Assembly: GCA_963710625.1 (NCBI GenBank)
Contig: CAVQBG010000010.1
Span: forward strand, 186,001 to 250,000
DNA from: Sva-07 sp963710625
GTDB lineage: Bacteria > Actinomycetota > Acidimicrobiia > Acidimicrobiales > Ilumatobacteraceae
Length of the DNA stretch: 64,000 nucleotides
Direction: 5' to 3'
This document shows, in pieces, positions 35,270 to 44,160 of the stretch. Numbering within the stretch: the first letter of the stretch is position 1; each line of letters starts with the position of its first letter. The position numbers and the translations under genes are program-made. The notes below the pieces were generated by a model. That model was not told the origin of the DNA. It made no database searches and saw only the letters and a list, made by a program, of their open reading frames with translations.

Positions 35270-36166
35270 CAGGGCGAGGCGATCGGCGACGTCGAGCATC
35301 TGGCGTCCGACGGGTTGGAGGTCGATCCCGGTGGCGACGAGCCCGGTCGAGACCCGTTCCACGACACCCCACTCGAAGATCGCCGTCGCGTCGAGACCAT
35401 GGCGGTCGGCCATCCAGCGTGCGGTCGCCGCCGTATCCGCAGCGAGCGGCTCGTCGGGGTCTTCGCGCAGGATCACGCCCAGGTCGTACTCGGCCTCGGC
35501 GAGCAACCCGTCCGGGTCGACGAGCTTGAAGCCGGTGCCCGCATGCAACGCGTTCCACTGCTGCACGTCACCGTGCACGAGCACGGCGCGTTCGTCGTCG
35601 TGCGCATCCCTGCGGCGTCGCGCGCACGTGAGCGCATGCTCGACCGTCCGTTCGTGGCATGGCCGGCCGAGGTCGGCCCACGCCGTGGCGATGAAGTCGA
35701 TCAGCCAGGCCGCCTTCTCGCGGCCGGTCGGCAGCTCGCACTCCGCGACCGGGCGCCAGATCCTCGCCGCAGCGTCACAGAGTGCCGGGAGCCGCTGACC
35801 GTAGGGAAGACCGAGTGCGAACATCGACGGCCCGAGCCGCTCCATCAGCAGCGCCGACCGTTCAGGATCGTCCCGGTACAGCACCGGGCACCCGTCGCCG
35901 GCGGCGAGGCGGAGCACGGTCGCCTCGTGGTCGGCGACGTCGGCACCACGGGGCACGAGCAGCTTGAGGACCGCTGCGGTTCCGTCGGCCGTCGTCGCCT
36001 CTGCCACGAACGCTTCGGTTCCCTCGTCGAACGGCGTGCCGACGGTGATCGACCAGTCGCGCTCCAGACCGGCCACGATCCCGGGGAGCGCGTCGATCCA
36101 CCACTCGACGCCCGCAGCGACCGCCTTGTTCCGCACGACGGCCGGCAGTTCGATCGGAACTCCCAC
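35261..36166 (-). CDS. Aminoglycoside/hydroxyurea antibiotic resistance kinase-like phosphotransferase
   Basis: The 301-residue protein has a kinase-like fold. The catalytic loop is LVHGDVQQWNAL near residue 200, with the metal-binding Asp in LVDPDG 15 residues on. AVLKLLVPRGADVADHE near residue 63 carries the ATP-binding Lys and the matching Glu. This is the APH(6)/streptomycin 6-kinase-like group. Many members are not resistance genes, and the substrate here is unknown. GTG 36166 is chosen over an upstream start because the hairpin at 36177-36205 lies in between. Confidence 0.75.
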   Translation of the reverse strand: MGVPIELPAVVRNKAVAAGVEWWIDALPGIVAGLERDWSITVGTPFDEGTEAFVAEATTADGTAAVLKLLVPRGADVADHEATVLRLAAGDGCPVLYRDDPERSALLMERLGPSMFALGLPYGQRLPALCDAAARIWRPVAECELPTGREKAAWLIDFIATAWADLGRPCHERTVEHALTCARRRRDAHDDERAVLVHGDVQQWNALHAGTGFKLVDPDGLLAEAEYDLGVILREDPDEPLAADTAATARWMADRHGLDATAIFEWGVVERVSTGLVATGIDLQPVGRQMLDVADRLALFS

Positions 36167-36176
36167 CCCCGCAGTG

Positions 36177-36205
36177 TTGCAGCAGGGGTCTGACCCCTGC
36201 CGCAA
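36177..36205 (-). terminator. Hairpin between acyl-CoA synthetase and phosphotransferase genes
   Basis: GCAGGGGTC (36182-36190) pairs with GACCCCTGC (36192-36200), and after a mismatch TTGC pairs with GCAA. It lies 4 bases beyond the stop of the minus-strand acyl-CoA synthetase gene and 11 bases before the next GTG, so it probably ends or attenuates transcription. It lacks a U-run. Confidence 0.55.
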
Positions 36206-36208
36206 TGC

Positions 36209-37768
36209 CTACACGTTGGAGGTGCGGCCGGCCCAGAAGGGCTGGCGGAGTTCACGTTTGAGGATCTTGCCCGAGCCGGTCTTCGGCAGCTCGTCGAGCC
36301 ACGAGATCGAGCGCGGGATCTTGTAGCTCGCCAGGTGTTCGCGGGCGAACTCCTTGACGCCGGCCTCGTCGAGATCGGCGCCTGCACGCTTGACGATCAC
36401 CGCGTGGACGAGCTCGCCCCAGTCGTCGCTCGGGATCCCGAACACCGCTGCCTCGTAGATGTCGGGGTGACCTTCCAGCGCCGCCTCGATCTCGGCGGGG
36501 TAGATGTTCATCCCGCCGGAGATGATCATGTCCTTCTTGCGGTCACAGATGTAGAGAAACCCCTCGTCGTCGCGGTAGGCGATGTCGCCGACGGTCTGGA
36601 AGCCGTCGCGGTGGTCCTCCTCGAACTTGTCGTGCTGCTTGTAGTAGTCGGCGAAGACGGCGGTCGAGCGAACGTAGACCTCACCGGTCGCATCCGGGCC
36701 GGTGCCCTCGACGATGTCGCCCAGCTCGTCGTACAGGCGGATCTCGACCATCGGCGCCTCCTTGCCGCACGAGCCCGGTTTGCGCAACTGATCCTCCGGC
36801 CGCAGCACGGTGTTGACACCCAGTTCGGTCGATCCGTAGATCTCGAACAACGATTCGGCCGGGAAGTCGGCCAGGTACTGCTGCTTGAGCGCGAACGGCC
36901 AGGGCGCGGCGTTGGCGATCATGATCCGCATCGACGACCGGTCGTAGTTCTCCTTGACCTCCTCGGGCAGGTTGCAGATCATCCGGATCGGTGTCGGTGC
37001 CGAGAACGTCGAGGTGGCCTGGTACGTCTCGAGCAGCCGCAGCCAGTCCTGTGGATCGAACTTGCGCTGCAACACGACGGTGTGGCCCATCGCGATCGCG
37101 CTCGCCATGAAGCCACCCGGACCGGAGTGGTAGAGCGGACCGGTGGTGAGATAGATGTCGTCGGGCCGGTAGCCGATGTGTTGCAGCAGCGCCGCTCCCG
37201 CTCGCGGATCGGCGACCGTGCGGCGGTAGGCGCCCTTCGGCTTCCCGGTCGTGCCCGACGTGTAGGTCATCGTGGCACCGCCCTCGTCCTCGGTGACCGG
37301 CCGTTCCCACGTCGTGGTCGGTGCCGCTGAGACCAGCGGGTCGATCGCGGTCATGCCGTCCGGCGCGTCGCCGTCGAACACGAAGATGTTCCGCACCTTC
37401 GGGATCTCGGCGCGGATGCGCTCGAACAACGTGGCGTACTCCCCGTCCACGTAGACCGCGGTGGCGTCGCAGTGGTCGGTGACGTAGGCCGCCTCCTCGT
37501 CGGAGAGCCGGTAGTTCAGCGGTACCGAGGTCGAGCCGAGCTTGCGCGAGGCGTTGACGAACTCGACGATCCCGGTCGAATTCTGCCCGCACCACACCAC
37601 CTTGTCACCGGGGTGCACGCCGTGTTCGTGGAGGACGTGCACCAGTTGGTTGGCGCGGTCCTCCAATTCGGCGTACGTCGACCGGCGGACATCACCACCG
37701 GTGCGGTCGTCGATGACGGCGGTCTTGTCGGGTTGGTTGGCAGCGTGCGCGGTGAGCAGATCCCCCAT
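36209..37768 (-). CDS. Acyl-CoA synthetase (AMP-forming, FadD-like)
   Basis: The 519-residue ANL-superfamily enzyme activates a carboxylic acid as acyl-AMP and then acyl-CoA. The AMP-binding loop is TYTSGTTGKPKG (about residues 160-171). The acyl-AMP motif IYGSTELG is near residue 313, YICDRKKDMIISGG near 410, and the catalytic Lys is in PKTGSGKILKREL near residue 505. ATG 37768 starts the conserved part; an upstream in-frame start would add nine Cys-containing residues of no evident use. The substrate is not readable. Confidence 0.9.
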   Translation of the reverse strand: MGDLLTAHAANQPDKTAVIDDRTGGDVRRSTYAELEDRANQLVHVLHEHGVHPGDKVVWCGQNSTGIVEFVNASRKLGSTSVPLNYRLSDEEAAYVTDHCDATAVYVDGEYATLFERIRAEIPKVRNIFVFDGDAPDGMTAIDPLVSAAPTTTWERPVTEDEGGATMTYTSGTTGKPKGAYRRTVADPRAGAALLQHIGYRPDDIYLTTGPLYHSGPGGFMASAIAMGHTVVLQRKFDPQDWLRLLETYQATSTFSAPTPIRMICNLPEEVKENYDRSSMRIMIANAAPWPFALKQQYLADFPAESLFEIYGSTELGVNTVLRPEDQLRKPGSCGKEAPMVEIRLYDELGDIVEGTGPDATGEVYVRSTAVFADYYKQHDKFEEDHRDGFQTVGDIAYRDDEGFLYICDRKKDMIISGGMNIYPAEIEAALEGHPDIYEAAVFGIPSDDWGELVHAVIVKRAGADLDEAGVKEFAREHLASYKIPRSISWLDELPKTGSGKILKRELRQPFWAGRTSNV

Positions 37769-37882
37769 AGGGAGTTCGTAGCATCCGCACCCCACTCAGC
37801 TCATCACCGGGGATCAGCGTCGGCAACAACGTCGGAATCGCGGGTTGTCGCTGGCGCTGAAGCCGGAAACCGCGGCGCGCGC

Positions 37883-39616
37883 CTAGGTCAGGCGCACGAG
37901 GCGGCCCGGGGTGGCGCCGGTGAACCGGTCGTGGTCGCGCGTGACCTGCCCGGCGACGATCGTGTAGTGGTACCCCTCGGCGTCCTGCAGGAAGCGGGTG
38001 CCGCCGGCGGGGAGGTCCGCCACCATGCGTGGTGCCCGCAGTGTCAGGTGCTCGTGATCGATCACGTTGAGGTCGGCGCGCAGGCCGACCTCGATGCGAC
38101 CCCGATCGTCGAACCCGAACAGCGCCGCGGTCTCGGCGGTCATCTTCCGGATCACCTCGGGGAGCGCCAGCTGCGGACCGTTGCGGTCGCGGCACCAGTG
38201 GGTGAGCATCCACGTGGGCGTCGATGCATCGCAGATTAGGTTGCAGTGCGCTCCTCCGTCGGCGAGCCCGATCACCGCATGATCGCTCGACAGCATCTCG
38301 AACAGTGCGTCGCCGTCGCCGTTGGTGTATCCGAGCAGGGTGTTGAGGACGATGGCGTGCCCATCACGCTCGAGCAGGGCGTCGTAGTACACCTCGACGG
38401 GATCCCGGCCCGTCGCCGCCGCGATCCCGGCGATCGAATCGGCGTCGGTGGGCTCGTAGTTCACCGGATCGCCGAGTGGATACGTGCGCTCGAAGTTCTC
38501 CATCGCCTTGGCCAGGAGGGGCTCCGCGATCCGGAGCTGCTCGATCATCGTCTTGTACTCGTCGACGAGCGTCGCCCGCAGCGAGGGGTCGCCCATCGCC
38601 GCGACCCGCTCGTCGAGCGGAACCTCCATGAGCGGCGCATAGCTCGGGCACACCATGAACGGGTGCCGCGCGGTGAGCCCGAGCAGCACCCCGAAGGGTC
38701 GTCCGGCCACCTGGGCTGTCACCGAGTGGCCCTGCTCGCGGACACGACCGACGAGCTCGAGGTGCTTGCGGAAGTCGTCGGGGGCGACGTCGGTCTGCAG
38801 CATCAGGAACGTCACGGGCACGCCCGCCTCCTCGGCGAGGCGGCACATCCAGTCGACCTCCAGGTCCGGGGAGATGTGGTCCTCGGTCGGGATCACCCCG
38901 GACGGGGCGACCTCGAAGATGCCCTTGCCGGCGGCCTTGACGGCTCGCCCGATCGCGAACAGCTCCTCCTCGGGAGCGAACGTGCCGGGAACGGGTTCGC
39001 CCGACAGCGATCGGTGGCCGAGCGTCCGGCTGGTCGAGAACCCGCGGGCTCCGGCCGCGATCGCCTCGGCGACGATCTGCGCCATCGAGTCGATTTCCTC
39101 CGCCGTCGCAGGCTCGTTCGCCGCACCGCGCTCGCCCATCACGTACGCGCGCACCGGGCCGTGCGCGATCATCGCCGCCACGTCGGCGGTGTACTCGCCC
39201 CGGTCGAGCGCGTCCAGGTACTCGGCGAAGCTCTCCCAACCCCACGACATGCCCTCGGTGAGCGCGGAGCCGGGGATGTCCTCGACACCCTCCATCAACT
39301 CGATCAGGAACTGCTCCTGACCCGGCCGGACCGGAGCGAACCCCACCCCGCAGTTGCCGAACACCACGGTCGTCACGCCATGCGGCGTCGACGGCGCCAA
39401 CTCGGCATCCCACGTCGCCTGGCCGTCGTAGTGCGTGTGGATGTCGACGAAACCGGGCGTGACCAGGCGGTCGGTCGCGTCGATCTCGCGGGCGGCTCCG
39501 CCGATGTCGGAGCCGATTGCGACGATGCGGTCGCCGTCGATCGCAAGGTCGGCGACGAACGGATCCCCGCCGCTGCCGTCGACGATGGTGCCGTTGCGGA
39601 TGACGAGGTCGTACAT
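37883..39616 (-). CDS. N-acyl-D-amino-acid deacylase/D-aminoacylase-family amidohydrolase
   Basis: The 577-residue metal-dependent hydrolase has the beta-sandwich plus TIM-barrel arrangement. The first metal site is VDIHTHYDGQ near residue 65. Further marks are GNCGVGFAPV near residue 95, ADGGAHCN near residue 470 and the final beta-strand region GTRFLQDAEG. Relatives remove acyl groups from D-amino acids, but many actinobacterial members are of unknown specificity. It is followed by the RidA and acyl-CoA synthetase genes on the same strand. Confidence 0.82.
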   Translation of the reverse strand: MYDLVIRNGTIVDGSGGDPFVADLAIDGDRIVAIGSDIGGAAREIDATDRLVTPGFVDIHTHYDGQATWDAELAPSTPHGVTTVVFGNCGVGFAPVRPGQEQFLIELMEGVEDIPGSALTEGMSWGWESFAEYLDALDRGEYTADVAAMIAHGPVRAYVMGERGAANEPATAEEIDSMAQIVAEAIAAGARGFSTSRTLGHRSLSGEPVPGTFAPEEELFAIGRAVKAAGKGIFEVAPSGVIPTEDHISPDLEVDWMCRLAEEAGVPVTFLMLQTDVAPDDFRKHLELVGRVREQGHSVTAQVAGRPFGVLLGLTARHPFMVCPSYAPLMEVPLDERVAAMGDPSLRATLVDEYKTMIEQLRIAEPLLAKAMENFERTYPLGDPVNYEPTDADSIAGIAAATGRDPVEVYYDALLERDGHAIVLNTLLGYTNGDGDALFEMLSSDHAVIGLADGGAHCNLICDASTPTWMLTHWCRDRNGPQLALPEVIRKMTAETAALFGFDDRGRIEVGLRADLNVIDHEHLTLRAPRMVADLPAGGTRFLQDAEGYHYTIVAGQVTRDHDRFTGATPGRLVRLT

Positions 39617-39624
39617 GCGCGGCC

Positions 39625-39630
39625 ACGCTA
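39625..39630 (-). promoter_or_regulatory. Candidate -10 hexamer (TAGCGT), leaderless start
   Basis: On the minus strand TAGCGT ends 8 bases before the ATG at 39616 of the D-aminoacylase gene. No ribosome binding site is visible between them. Confidence 0.4.
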
Positions 39631-39708
39631 CGCGTCGACGTGCAACCGCTGCGGAGCGGAGGGTGGCGACGGTGTGTCGACCACCGAGCGGCGCAGGCCG
39701 CCGTCGGA

Positions 39709-40098
39709 TCAGCCCGGTGTCAGCGCGGTGACCTCGATCTCGACGCGCATGCGCGGGTCGGCAAGGCCGACGACGGTCATCGTGGCGGCGGGGAGCGCCT
39801 CGCCGAAGTAGCGACGCAGCGACGGCCAACACGCTTCGAAGTCGTCGGCGTCCGGCAGCATGTATCTCACCCGCACGACGTCGGCGGCAGACGCCCCCGC
39901 CCTCATGAGCGCGTCGTCGATGTTGCGCAGTGTCTGGTCGACCTGCTCGACGATGTCGTCGGAGATCGTCATGTCGGAGTAGTCGAAGCCGGTGGTTCCG
40001 GCGACGAACACCCAGCGCCCATCGACGACGGCACGCGAGTAGCCGACGAGCCGTTCGAATTCGCTGCCCTGGGAGATTCGCCGTCGTTCGGAGTGCAT
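39709..40098 (-). CDS. RidA/YjgF-family protein
   Basis: The 129-residue single-domain protein starts at ATG 40098. Motifs include YSRAVVDGRWVFVAGTTG, VRVRYMLPDADDFE and MRVEIEVTAL at the end. The Arg in VRVRYML matches the catalytic position used by enamine/imine deaminases. Family members hydrolyse reactive imines released by PLP enzymes such as threonine dehydratase, which is encoded 3 kb away. That functional link is inference. Confidence 0.85.
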   Translation of the reverse strand: MHSERRRISQGSEFERLVGYSRAVVDGRWVFVAGTTGFDYSDMTISDDIVEQVDQTLRNIDDALMRAGASAADVVRVRYMLPDADDFEACWPSLRRYFGEALPAATMTVVGLADPRMRVEIEVTALTPG

Positions 40099-40123
40099 CC
40101 GTGCAGGATTCCACATGGACCGC

Positions 40124-40621
40124 TCATCGAGTCGGCCAGGTGGCGACCGTTTCGTAGATCGCACCCGTGTCGTGCAGCGTGCTGCTCACCAGGGCGACCT
40201 CGGTGACATCGAACGTCGCGTCGAAACGTCGGCCGGCACTTCGGCTCGGTCGAGCACGACGGGCGAGGCGGGCCACGGTGATGTGCCCCTGGAAGCGCTT
40301 GCGTTCGCGTTCGGTGCCCACGCCGCGGAGCGTCTGCCGGACCACTGCCGCGAGATCGTCGACGCCCGCCACCGGCGAGATCAGGGATCGCTCGCCGAGC
40401 AGGTCGAACGCGGGGCCGATCACGGCGGTGGCCGCCGGGAGGAGCACCTGATCGAGCCGGTCGATCACCTCGTCCTCCTCCGCGTCGCCGAGGAACCGCA
40501 GTGTGATGTGGAGATTCTCCTGCGGGACCCACTTGACGCCCTGGTCCTTCGGCCGGTCCATGTCGGCGAGTCGGTCGAGCACGTCGTCCGGCGGCCAGAT
40601 CGCCACGAACAGCCGAGCCAT
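40124..40621 (-). CDS. thpR: RNA 2',3'-cyclic phosphodiesterase (2H family)
   Basis: A 165-residue two-lobed protein with both HxTx catalytic motifs, HITLRFLG near residue 38 and HITVARLA near residue 116. The family opens 2',3'-cyclic RNA ends to 2'-phosphates and is also described as having RNA ligase activity. ATG 40621 is the only start that retains the first strand, LFVAIWPP. The stop is 25 bases from the RidA start. Confidence 0.9.
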   Translation of the reverse strand: MARLFVAIWPPDDVLDRLADMDRPKDQGVKWVPQENLHITLRFLGDAEEDEVIDRLDQVLLPAATAVIGPAFDLLGERSLISPVAGVDDLAAVVRQTLRGVGTERERKRFQGHITVARLARRARPSRSAGRRFDATFDVTEVALVSSTLHDTGAIYETVATWPTR

Positions 40622-40638
40622 CTCGCCAGTGTGGCGGC

Positions 40639-41853
40639 TCAACGACTCCGGCGCCAGGCCGAGAAGCTGCCGACCGCCCCGGCGTTCGGTCGCACGAGCC
40701 AGGGCCACGGGTGCAACTCGACCACGTCGAGCTGCGATCGCAGACGGCGCGCCCTCGGCACCGGAGCGAACGTCGTGGCGAGCGACCGACCGCCGAGCAC
40801 GTCGGCAGGATCGCCGAGGTGCACCTCGACCGCACGGATCGTCGCCAGCTCGGCCAACCGGTCGGCGAGGAACACCAGCCGCTTCGACGACAGCCTCAGG
40901 CGGCGCAGCAGGGGCTCGTCGAAGACGAAGACCACCGGCAGGTCGGCGTGGGCCGCCAGCGCTGGATCGCCGTCGCCGAGACTCTCTGCCGTCAGCCACA
41001 CCACGTCTGGCGCGCCGGTCGAGTGCACGTCGATCGGACCCGCGGTGGCGTCGGGGTCGGGATCGGCGGAGAGGAGTTCGTCGTCGTCGGCGGGTGGCAG
41101 CGTGCGCTCGTCGGGCCACTGCTCGACGGGGCAGCCGTCACGGTGTACGCACCGCTCGCACAGCTCGGGTGCCCGCTTCTCCACCTGCCAACGACTGAAG
41201 CCGTACGGCTTGCCGGTCCCTGCACCGATCGTCCACTGCCATCCGAGACGGTTCGCCGCCCGCGACCCGTCGAGCAGGTGAGTGAAGAACCGGCGCTCGC
41301 CCTCATGCCAGTCCGCGCCGTGGCGGACCGTCCACTGGGAGGCCATCCACATCCGCGACTGGTTGACCAACCAGCCGTTGCGCTCCAGTTCGTCGACCGA
41401 GGCGGCGATGCACGCCATCGAGCGGTCCCAGGGATCGTCGGTGCGGTCGGAGTCGACCACCGGTTCGTACCGGAGCCCGGACCGCGTGCGCCGGCCCAGC
41501 CGGGCGTACACGTGGCGGGCGTACTCCTGCCACATCAACTCGTCTCGGAACTTCTGGCGGTCCTTGCTCGGGCCACTGGTGGCGGCGAGCGACACCTGCG
41601 GCAACGTCAGCAATCCATGGCGGATGTACGGCGACAGGCCCGTCGCACCGCGCGCCGACACGGGCAGGACCTCGTTGCGACGGCGTGCGTAGCCGTCGAC
41701 GTCGAGCCGGGCGAGCGTCGCGTCGGCCGCCGCCTGCGTGCCCTCGAAGCGCGGCGATCGACCCACCTCCGAGTCGCAGGAGACCTGGAGGAGATGCTCC
41801 CGCACCCACCCGTCGACGTCGTCGGTGCGGGGGTTGGGCAGCAGCGTCAACAC
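40639..41853 (-). CDS. Photolyase/cryptochrome-like protein with swapped domain order
   Basis: The 404-residue protein contains both halves of a photolyase, in reverse order. Residues about 15-230 are the helical FAD-binding domain: GLSPYIRHGLLTLPQV, FRDELMWQEYARHVY, NGWLVNQSRMWMASQW and HLLDGSRAANRLGWQW. Next come three cysteines at about 232, 235 and 241 (CERC, then DGC), which could bind metal or a cluster, and an acidic linker. Residues 281-404 resemble the normally N-terminal alpha/beta domain: VVWLTAESLGDGDPALAA, PVVFVFDEPLL, VEVHLGDPADVL and a final GSFSAW. GTG 41853 is chosen; upstream in this frame there is no ATG or GTG before the previous gene. Repair activity is not established. 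Confidence 0.8.
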   Translation of the reverse strand: MLTLLPNPRTDDVDGWVREHLLQVSCDSEVGRSPRFEGTQAAADATLARLDVDGYARRRNEVLPVSARGATGLSPYIRHGLLTLPQVSLAATSGPSKDRQKFRDELMWQEYARHVYARLGRRTRSGLRYEPVVDSDRTDDPWDRSMACIAASVDELERNGWLVNQSRMWMASQWTVRHGADWHEGERRFFTHLLDGSRAANRLGWQWTIGAGTGKPYGFSRWQVEKRAPELCERCVHRDGCPVEQWPDERTLPPADDDELLSADPDPDATAGPIDVHSTGAPDVVWLTAESLGDGDPALAAHADLPVVFVFDEPLLRRLRLSSKRLVFLADRLAELATIRAVEVHLGDPADVLGGRSLATTFAPVPRARRLRSQLDVVELHPWPWLVRPNAGAVGSFSAWRRSR

Positions 41854-41936
41854 TCGACCGACGATCTCCCGCCTGTGATGAGGTGTCGGTGCAGGGGGTT
41901 GCGCACAACGCTCATCGCCGGAGGAGTATGGACGTG

Positions 41937-42854
41937 TCAGGCCGGGGCGAGGGCGGCCTCGCGCTTGTCGGCGAAGCGCTTGGCGACCTTCTCGCTGGTG
42001 GCGAGACGCTTCATCAGCTTCTCCTGGGCGATCGCTCCGTCGCCGGTGAGCCCACCGATGTTGGCGGCATCCCACTGGCGCAGGACGACCGGCACGAGGA
42101 TCTGCTCGTAGTGCACCTGGAGGTCGTAGATCCCGGCCTTGGCGATCAGCGCCGCGTGTCGGTCGAAATCGGGGATGCCGGTGCCCGGCATCGCGAAGTT
42201 CCGGACCTGCTTCTCCATGGCGATCATCATCGTGTTCGGGTCGGCCTCGATCGCGGCCGCAGCGAGGTCGCGGTAGAAGAGTTGGTGCAGGTTCTCGTCA
42301 CTGCCGACTCGCTTCATCACCTCGTAACCGGCGGGGTCGCCGAGCAGTGCGCCGGTGTTGCGATGGGAGATCCTGGTGGCCAGCTCCTGGAGCGCGAGGT
42401 AGATGAACCCCTCGTACAGCGGTGGGTTCGGGGTCTGGCCGCCCGACACCTGGGCCATGCGCGAACGCTCGAGTTCGACGGGATCGATCGCCCGCGTGGT
42501 CATCAGGTAGCCGTAGATCGCCATCGAGTGGCGGCCCTCCTCGGCGGTCCACCGACGCACCCAGGTGCCCCATGCTCCATCCTTGCCGAACATCTGCTCG
42601 ACCGTGCGGAAGTAGTAGGGCAGGTTGTCCTCGGTCAACAGGTTGACCAGCAGCGCGCTGCGGACCTCCGGGGTGATCTCGTGGCCGTCGAGGTCGGCGT
42701 CGTCGGGGGTCCACTGGTGGCCCCTGACGTGATCGCGCCCTCGGCTGTAGGGCACGTAGTCGTGCGGGAACCACTCCTTGGAGGTGGTGAGGTGCCGCTC
42801 GAGGAGGCTCTCGGCGACCGGGGTCAGTTCGTTGAGCAACTCGGACTCGTTCAC
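41937..42854 (-). CDS. Acyl-[acyl-carrier-protein] desaturase (ferritin-like diiron)
   Basis: The 305-residue protein has the diiron ligand pattern of soluble acyl-ACP desaturases: TEDNLP near residue 75, EEGRHS near residue 106 and DENLHQLFY near residue 190. These enzymes place double bonds in fatty acyl chains using ferredoxin electrons. Relatives in mycobacteria are DesA1 and DesA2. The GTG at 42854 has a -10 hexamer overlapped by an inverted repeat just upstream, so the gene looks repressible. Confidence 0.9.
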   Translation of the reverse strand: MNESELLNELTPVAESLLERHLTTSKEWFPHDYVPYSRGRDHVRGHQWTPDDADLDGHEITPEVRSALLVNLLTEDNLPYYFRTVEQMFGKDGAWGTWVRRWTAEEGRHSMAIYGYLMTTRAIDPVELERSRMAQVSGGQTPNPPLYEGFIYLALQELATRISHRNTGALLGDPAGYEVMKRVGSDENLHQLFYRDLAAAAIEADPNTMMIAMEKQVRNFAMPGTGIPDFDRHAALIAKAGIYDLQVHYEQILVPVVLRQWDAANIGGLTGDGAIAQEKLMKRLATSEKVAKRFADKREAALAPA

Positions 42855-42860
42855 GATCCC

Positions 42861-42878
42861 AGCCTACCGACCAGTAGG
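42861..42878 (-). promoter_or_regulatory. Leaderless -10 (TAGGCT) overlapped by a TetR-type inverted repeat
   Basis: On the minus strand TAGGCT (42861-42866) ends 6 bases before the GTG of the desaturase gene. It overlaps the inverted repeat CCTACCGACCAGTAGG (42863-42878), which has arms CCTAC and GTAGG. The form resembles TetR-family operators; a repressor bound there would block the -10. The repressor gene is not in this neighbourhood. Confidence 0.5.
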
Positions 42879-42917
42879 TAGAAGATCCAGTCAGGCGTTC
42901 GGTTCGTGGCGTTCGGG

Positions 42918-44117
42918 TCAGATGCCGCTCTCGGTGATGTCGTAGCCGGCCGCCCGCGCCGACTCGAGCAGCCGCTGTGCGTGCTCGGAGCCACGCACCT
43001 CGAAGGTGGCGTGGATGCCGGTCTCCCGAACGTGGAGATCGAGGCCCTCGCGGATGTGTTCCACCTCGATCAGATCGGCCCCGCCGTCGGCGAACACGGT
43101 CAGGAGCGTCGCCAGCCCCCCAGGGCGGTCGTCGATGCGAGCGACGACCGACAACCGTCGACCCGCCTGGTTCTCGTGCCGTCGGATCAGGCTCGGGACG
43201 ACACCGAGATCGACGTTTCCGCCCGACACGACGACGCACGTCGTGCCCGCCTCGCTCGGTCGCACCGCGCCGGACAGCAGTGCAGCGACGCCGACCGCTC
43301 CCGCACCCTCCGCGTAGAGCTTGGCCCGATCCATCAGCAGCACCATGGCATCGGCGATCGAGTCCTCGTCGACGGTCACGATTTGGTCGACCCAGTGCTC
43401 GACCAGCGGCCCGGTGATCGTGCCGGGGTACTTGACCGCGATCCCGTCGGCGAGGGTCAGCACCGGCCCCTCGGGCACGGCACCACCCGCGTACGGGGCG
43501 CACACGGTGGCCTGGACGCCGATCACCCGGACCCCGGGACGTCTCGACTTCACCGCGATCGCCGTGCCGGAGATCAGCCCGCCGCCCCCGAGCGGCACGA
43601 TCACGGTCGACAGGTCGTTGATGTCATCCACCAACTCGAGCCCGAGCGTCCCCTGCCCGGCGACGACCGCCGGATCGTCGTAGGGGGAGCAGAACGCCAT
43701 GCCGGTCTCCTCGGCGTGAGCCTGTGCCGCCGCGACGGCGGCCTTGAGGTCGGTGCCGATCTCCGTGACGACGGCACCGTGTTGGCGCGATGCCTCGATC
43801 TTGGTGATCGGCGCTCCGGTCGGGACGAAGATCCGGCAGGGCACCCCGAAGTGTTGGGCCGCGAATGCAAGCGCTTGGGCGTGATTGCCGGCGCTGCCCG
43901 TCGTCACGCCGCTCGCAGCGCCCGCGCCGAGCGCGGCGAGCTTGTTGATCGCGCCGCGCAACTTGAACGATCCGGTGCGCTGCAGGTTCTCGGCCTTGAG
44001 CACGACGTTCCCACCGATGTCCTCCGACAACGTCAGCGAGGTGATCACCGGCGTGTGTTTGGCGACGTCCGCCGTCACCACCCGGGCTGCTTCGATGTCG
44101 GCGAGGTCGACGCTCAC
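42918..44117 (-). CDS. ilvA: Threonine ammonia-lyase (threonine dehydratase) with ACT domain
   Basis: The 399-residue PLP enzyme has the cofactor lysine in TGSFKLRGA (residue about 52), the phosphate-binding GSAGNHAQ near residue 76, and GGGGLISG near residue 178. Residues about 325-399 form one ACT regulatory domain, as in the shorter catabolic or TdcB-like enzymes rather than the two-domain biosynthetic type. It makes 2-oxobutanoate, the first step to isoleucine. GTG 44117 has a leaderless -10 upstream. Confidence 0.9.
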   Translation of the reverse strand: MSVDLADIEAARVVTADVAKHTPVITSLTLSEDIGGNVVLKAENLQRTGSFKLRGAINKLAALGAGAASGVTTGSAGNHAQALAFAAQHFGVPCRIFVPTGAPITKIEASRQHGAVVTEIGTDLKAAVAAAQAHAEETGMAFCSPYDDPAVVAGQGTLGLELVDDINDLSTVIVPLGGGGLISGTAIAVKSRRPGVRVIGVQATVCAPYAGGAVPEGPVLTLADGIAVKYPGTITGPLVEHWVDQIVTVDEDSIADAMVLLMDRAKLYAEGAGAVGVAALLSGAVRPSEAGTTCVVVSGGNVDLGVVPSLIRRHENQAGRRLSVVARIDDRPGGLATLLTVFADGGADLIEVEHIREGLDLHVRETGIHATFEVRGSEHAQRLLESARAAGYDITESGI

Positions 44118-44123
44118 CGGCGC

Positions 44124-44129
44124 ACCGTA
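44124..44129 (-). promoter_or_regulatory. Candidate -10 hexamer (TACGGT), leaderless start
   Basis: On the minus strand TACGGT ends 6 bases before the GTG at 44117 of the threonine dehydratase gene, leaving no room for a leader. Confidence 0.45.
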
Positions 44130-44160
44130 CCGCGATCACCTCGCGGGTCTGACCTCTGGG

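Noticed and set aside
35261..36166. True aminoglycoside resistance gene
   Set aside because: The fold and HGD motif fit, but this family is widespread in actinobacterial chromosomes with other or unknown substrates, and nothing nearby suggests resistance or transfer.
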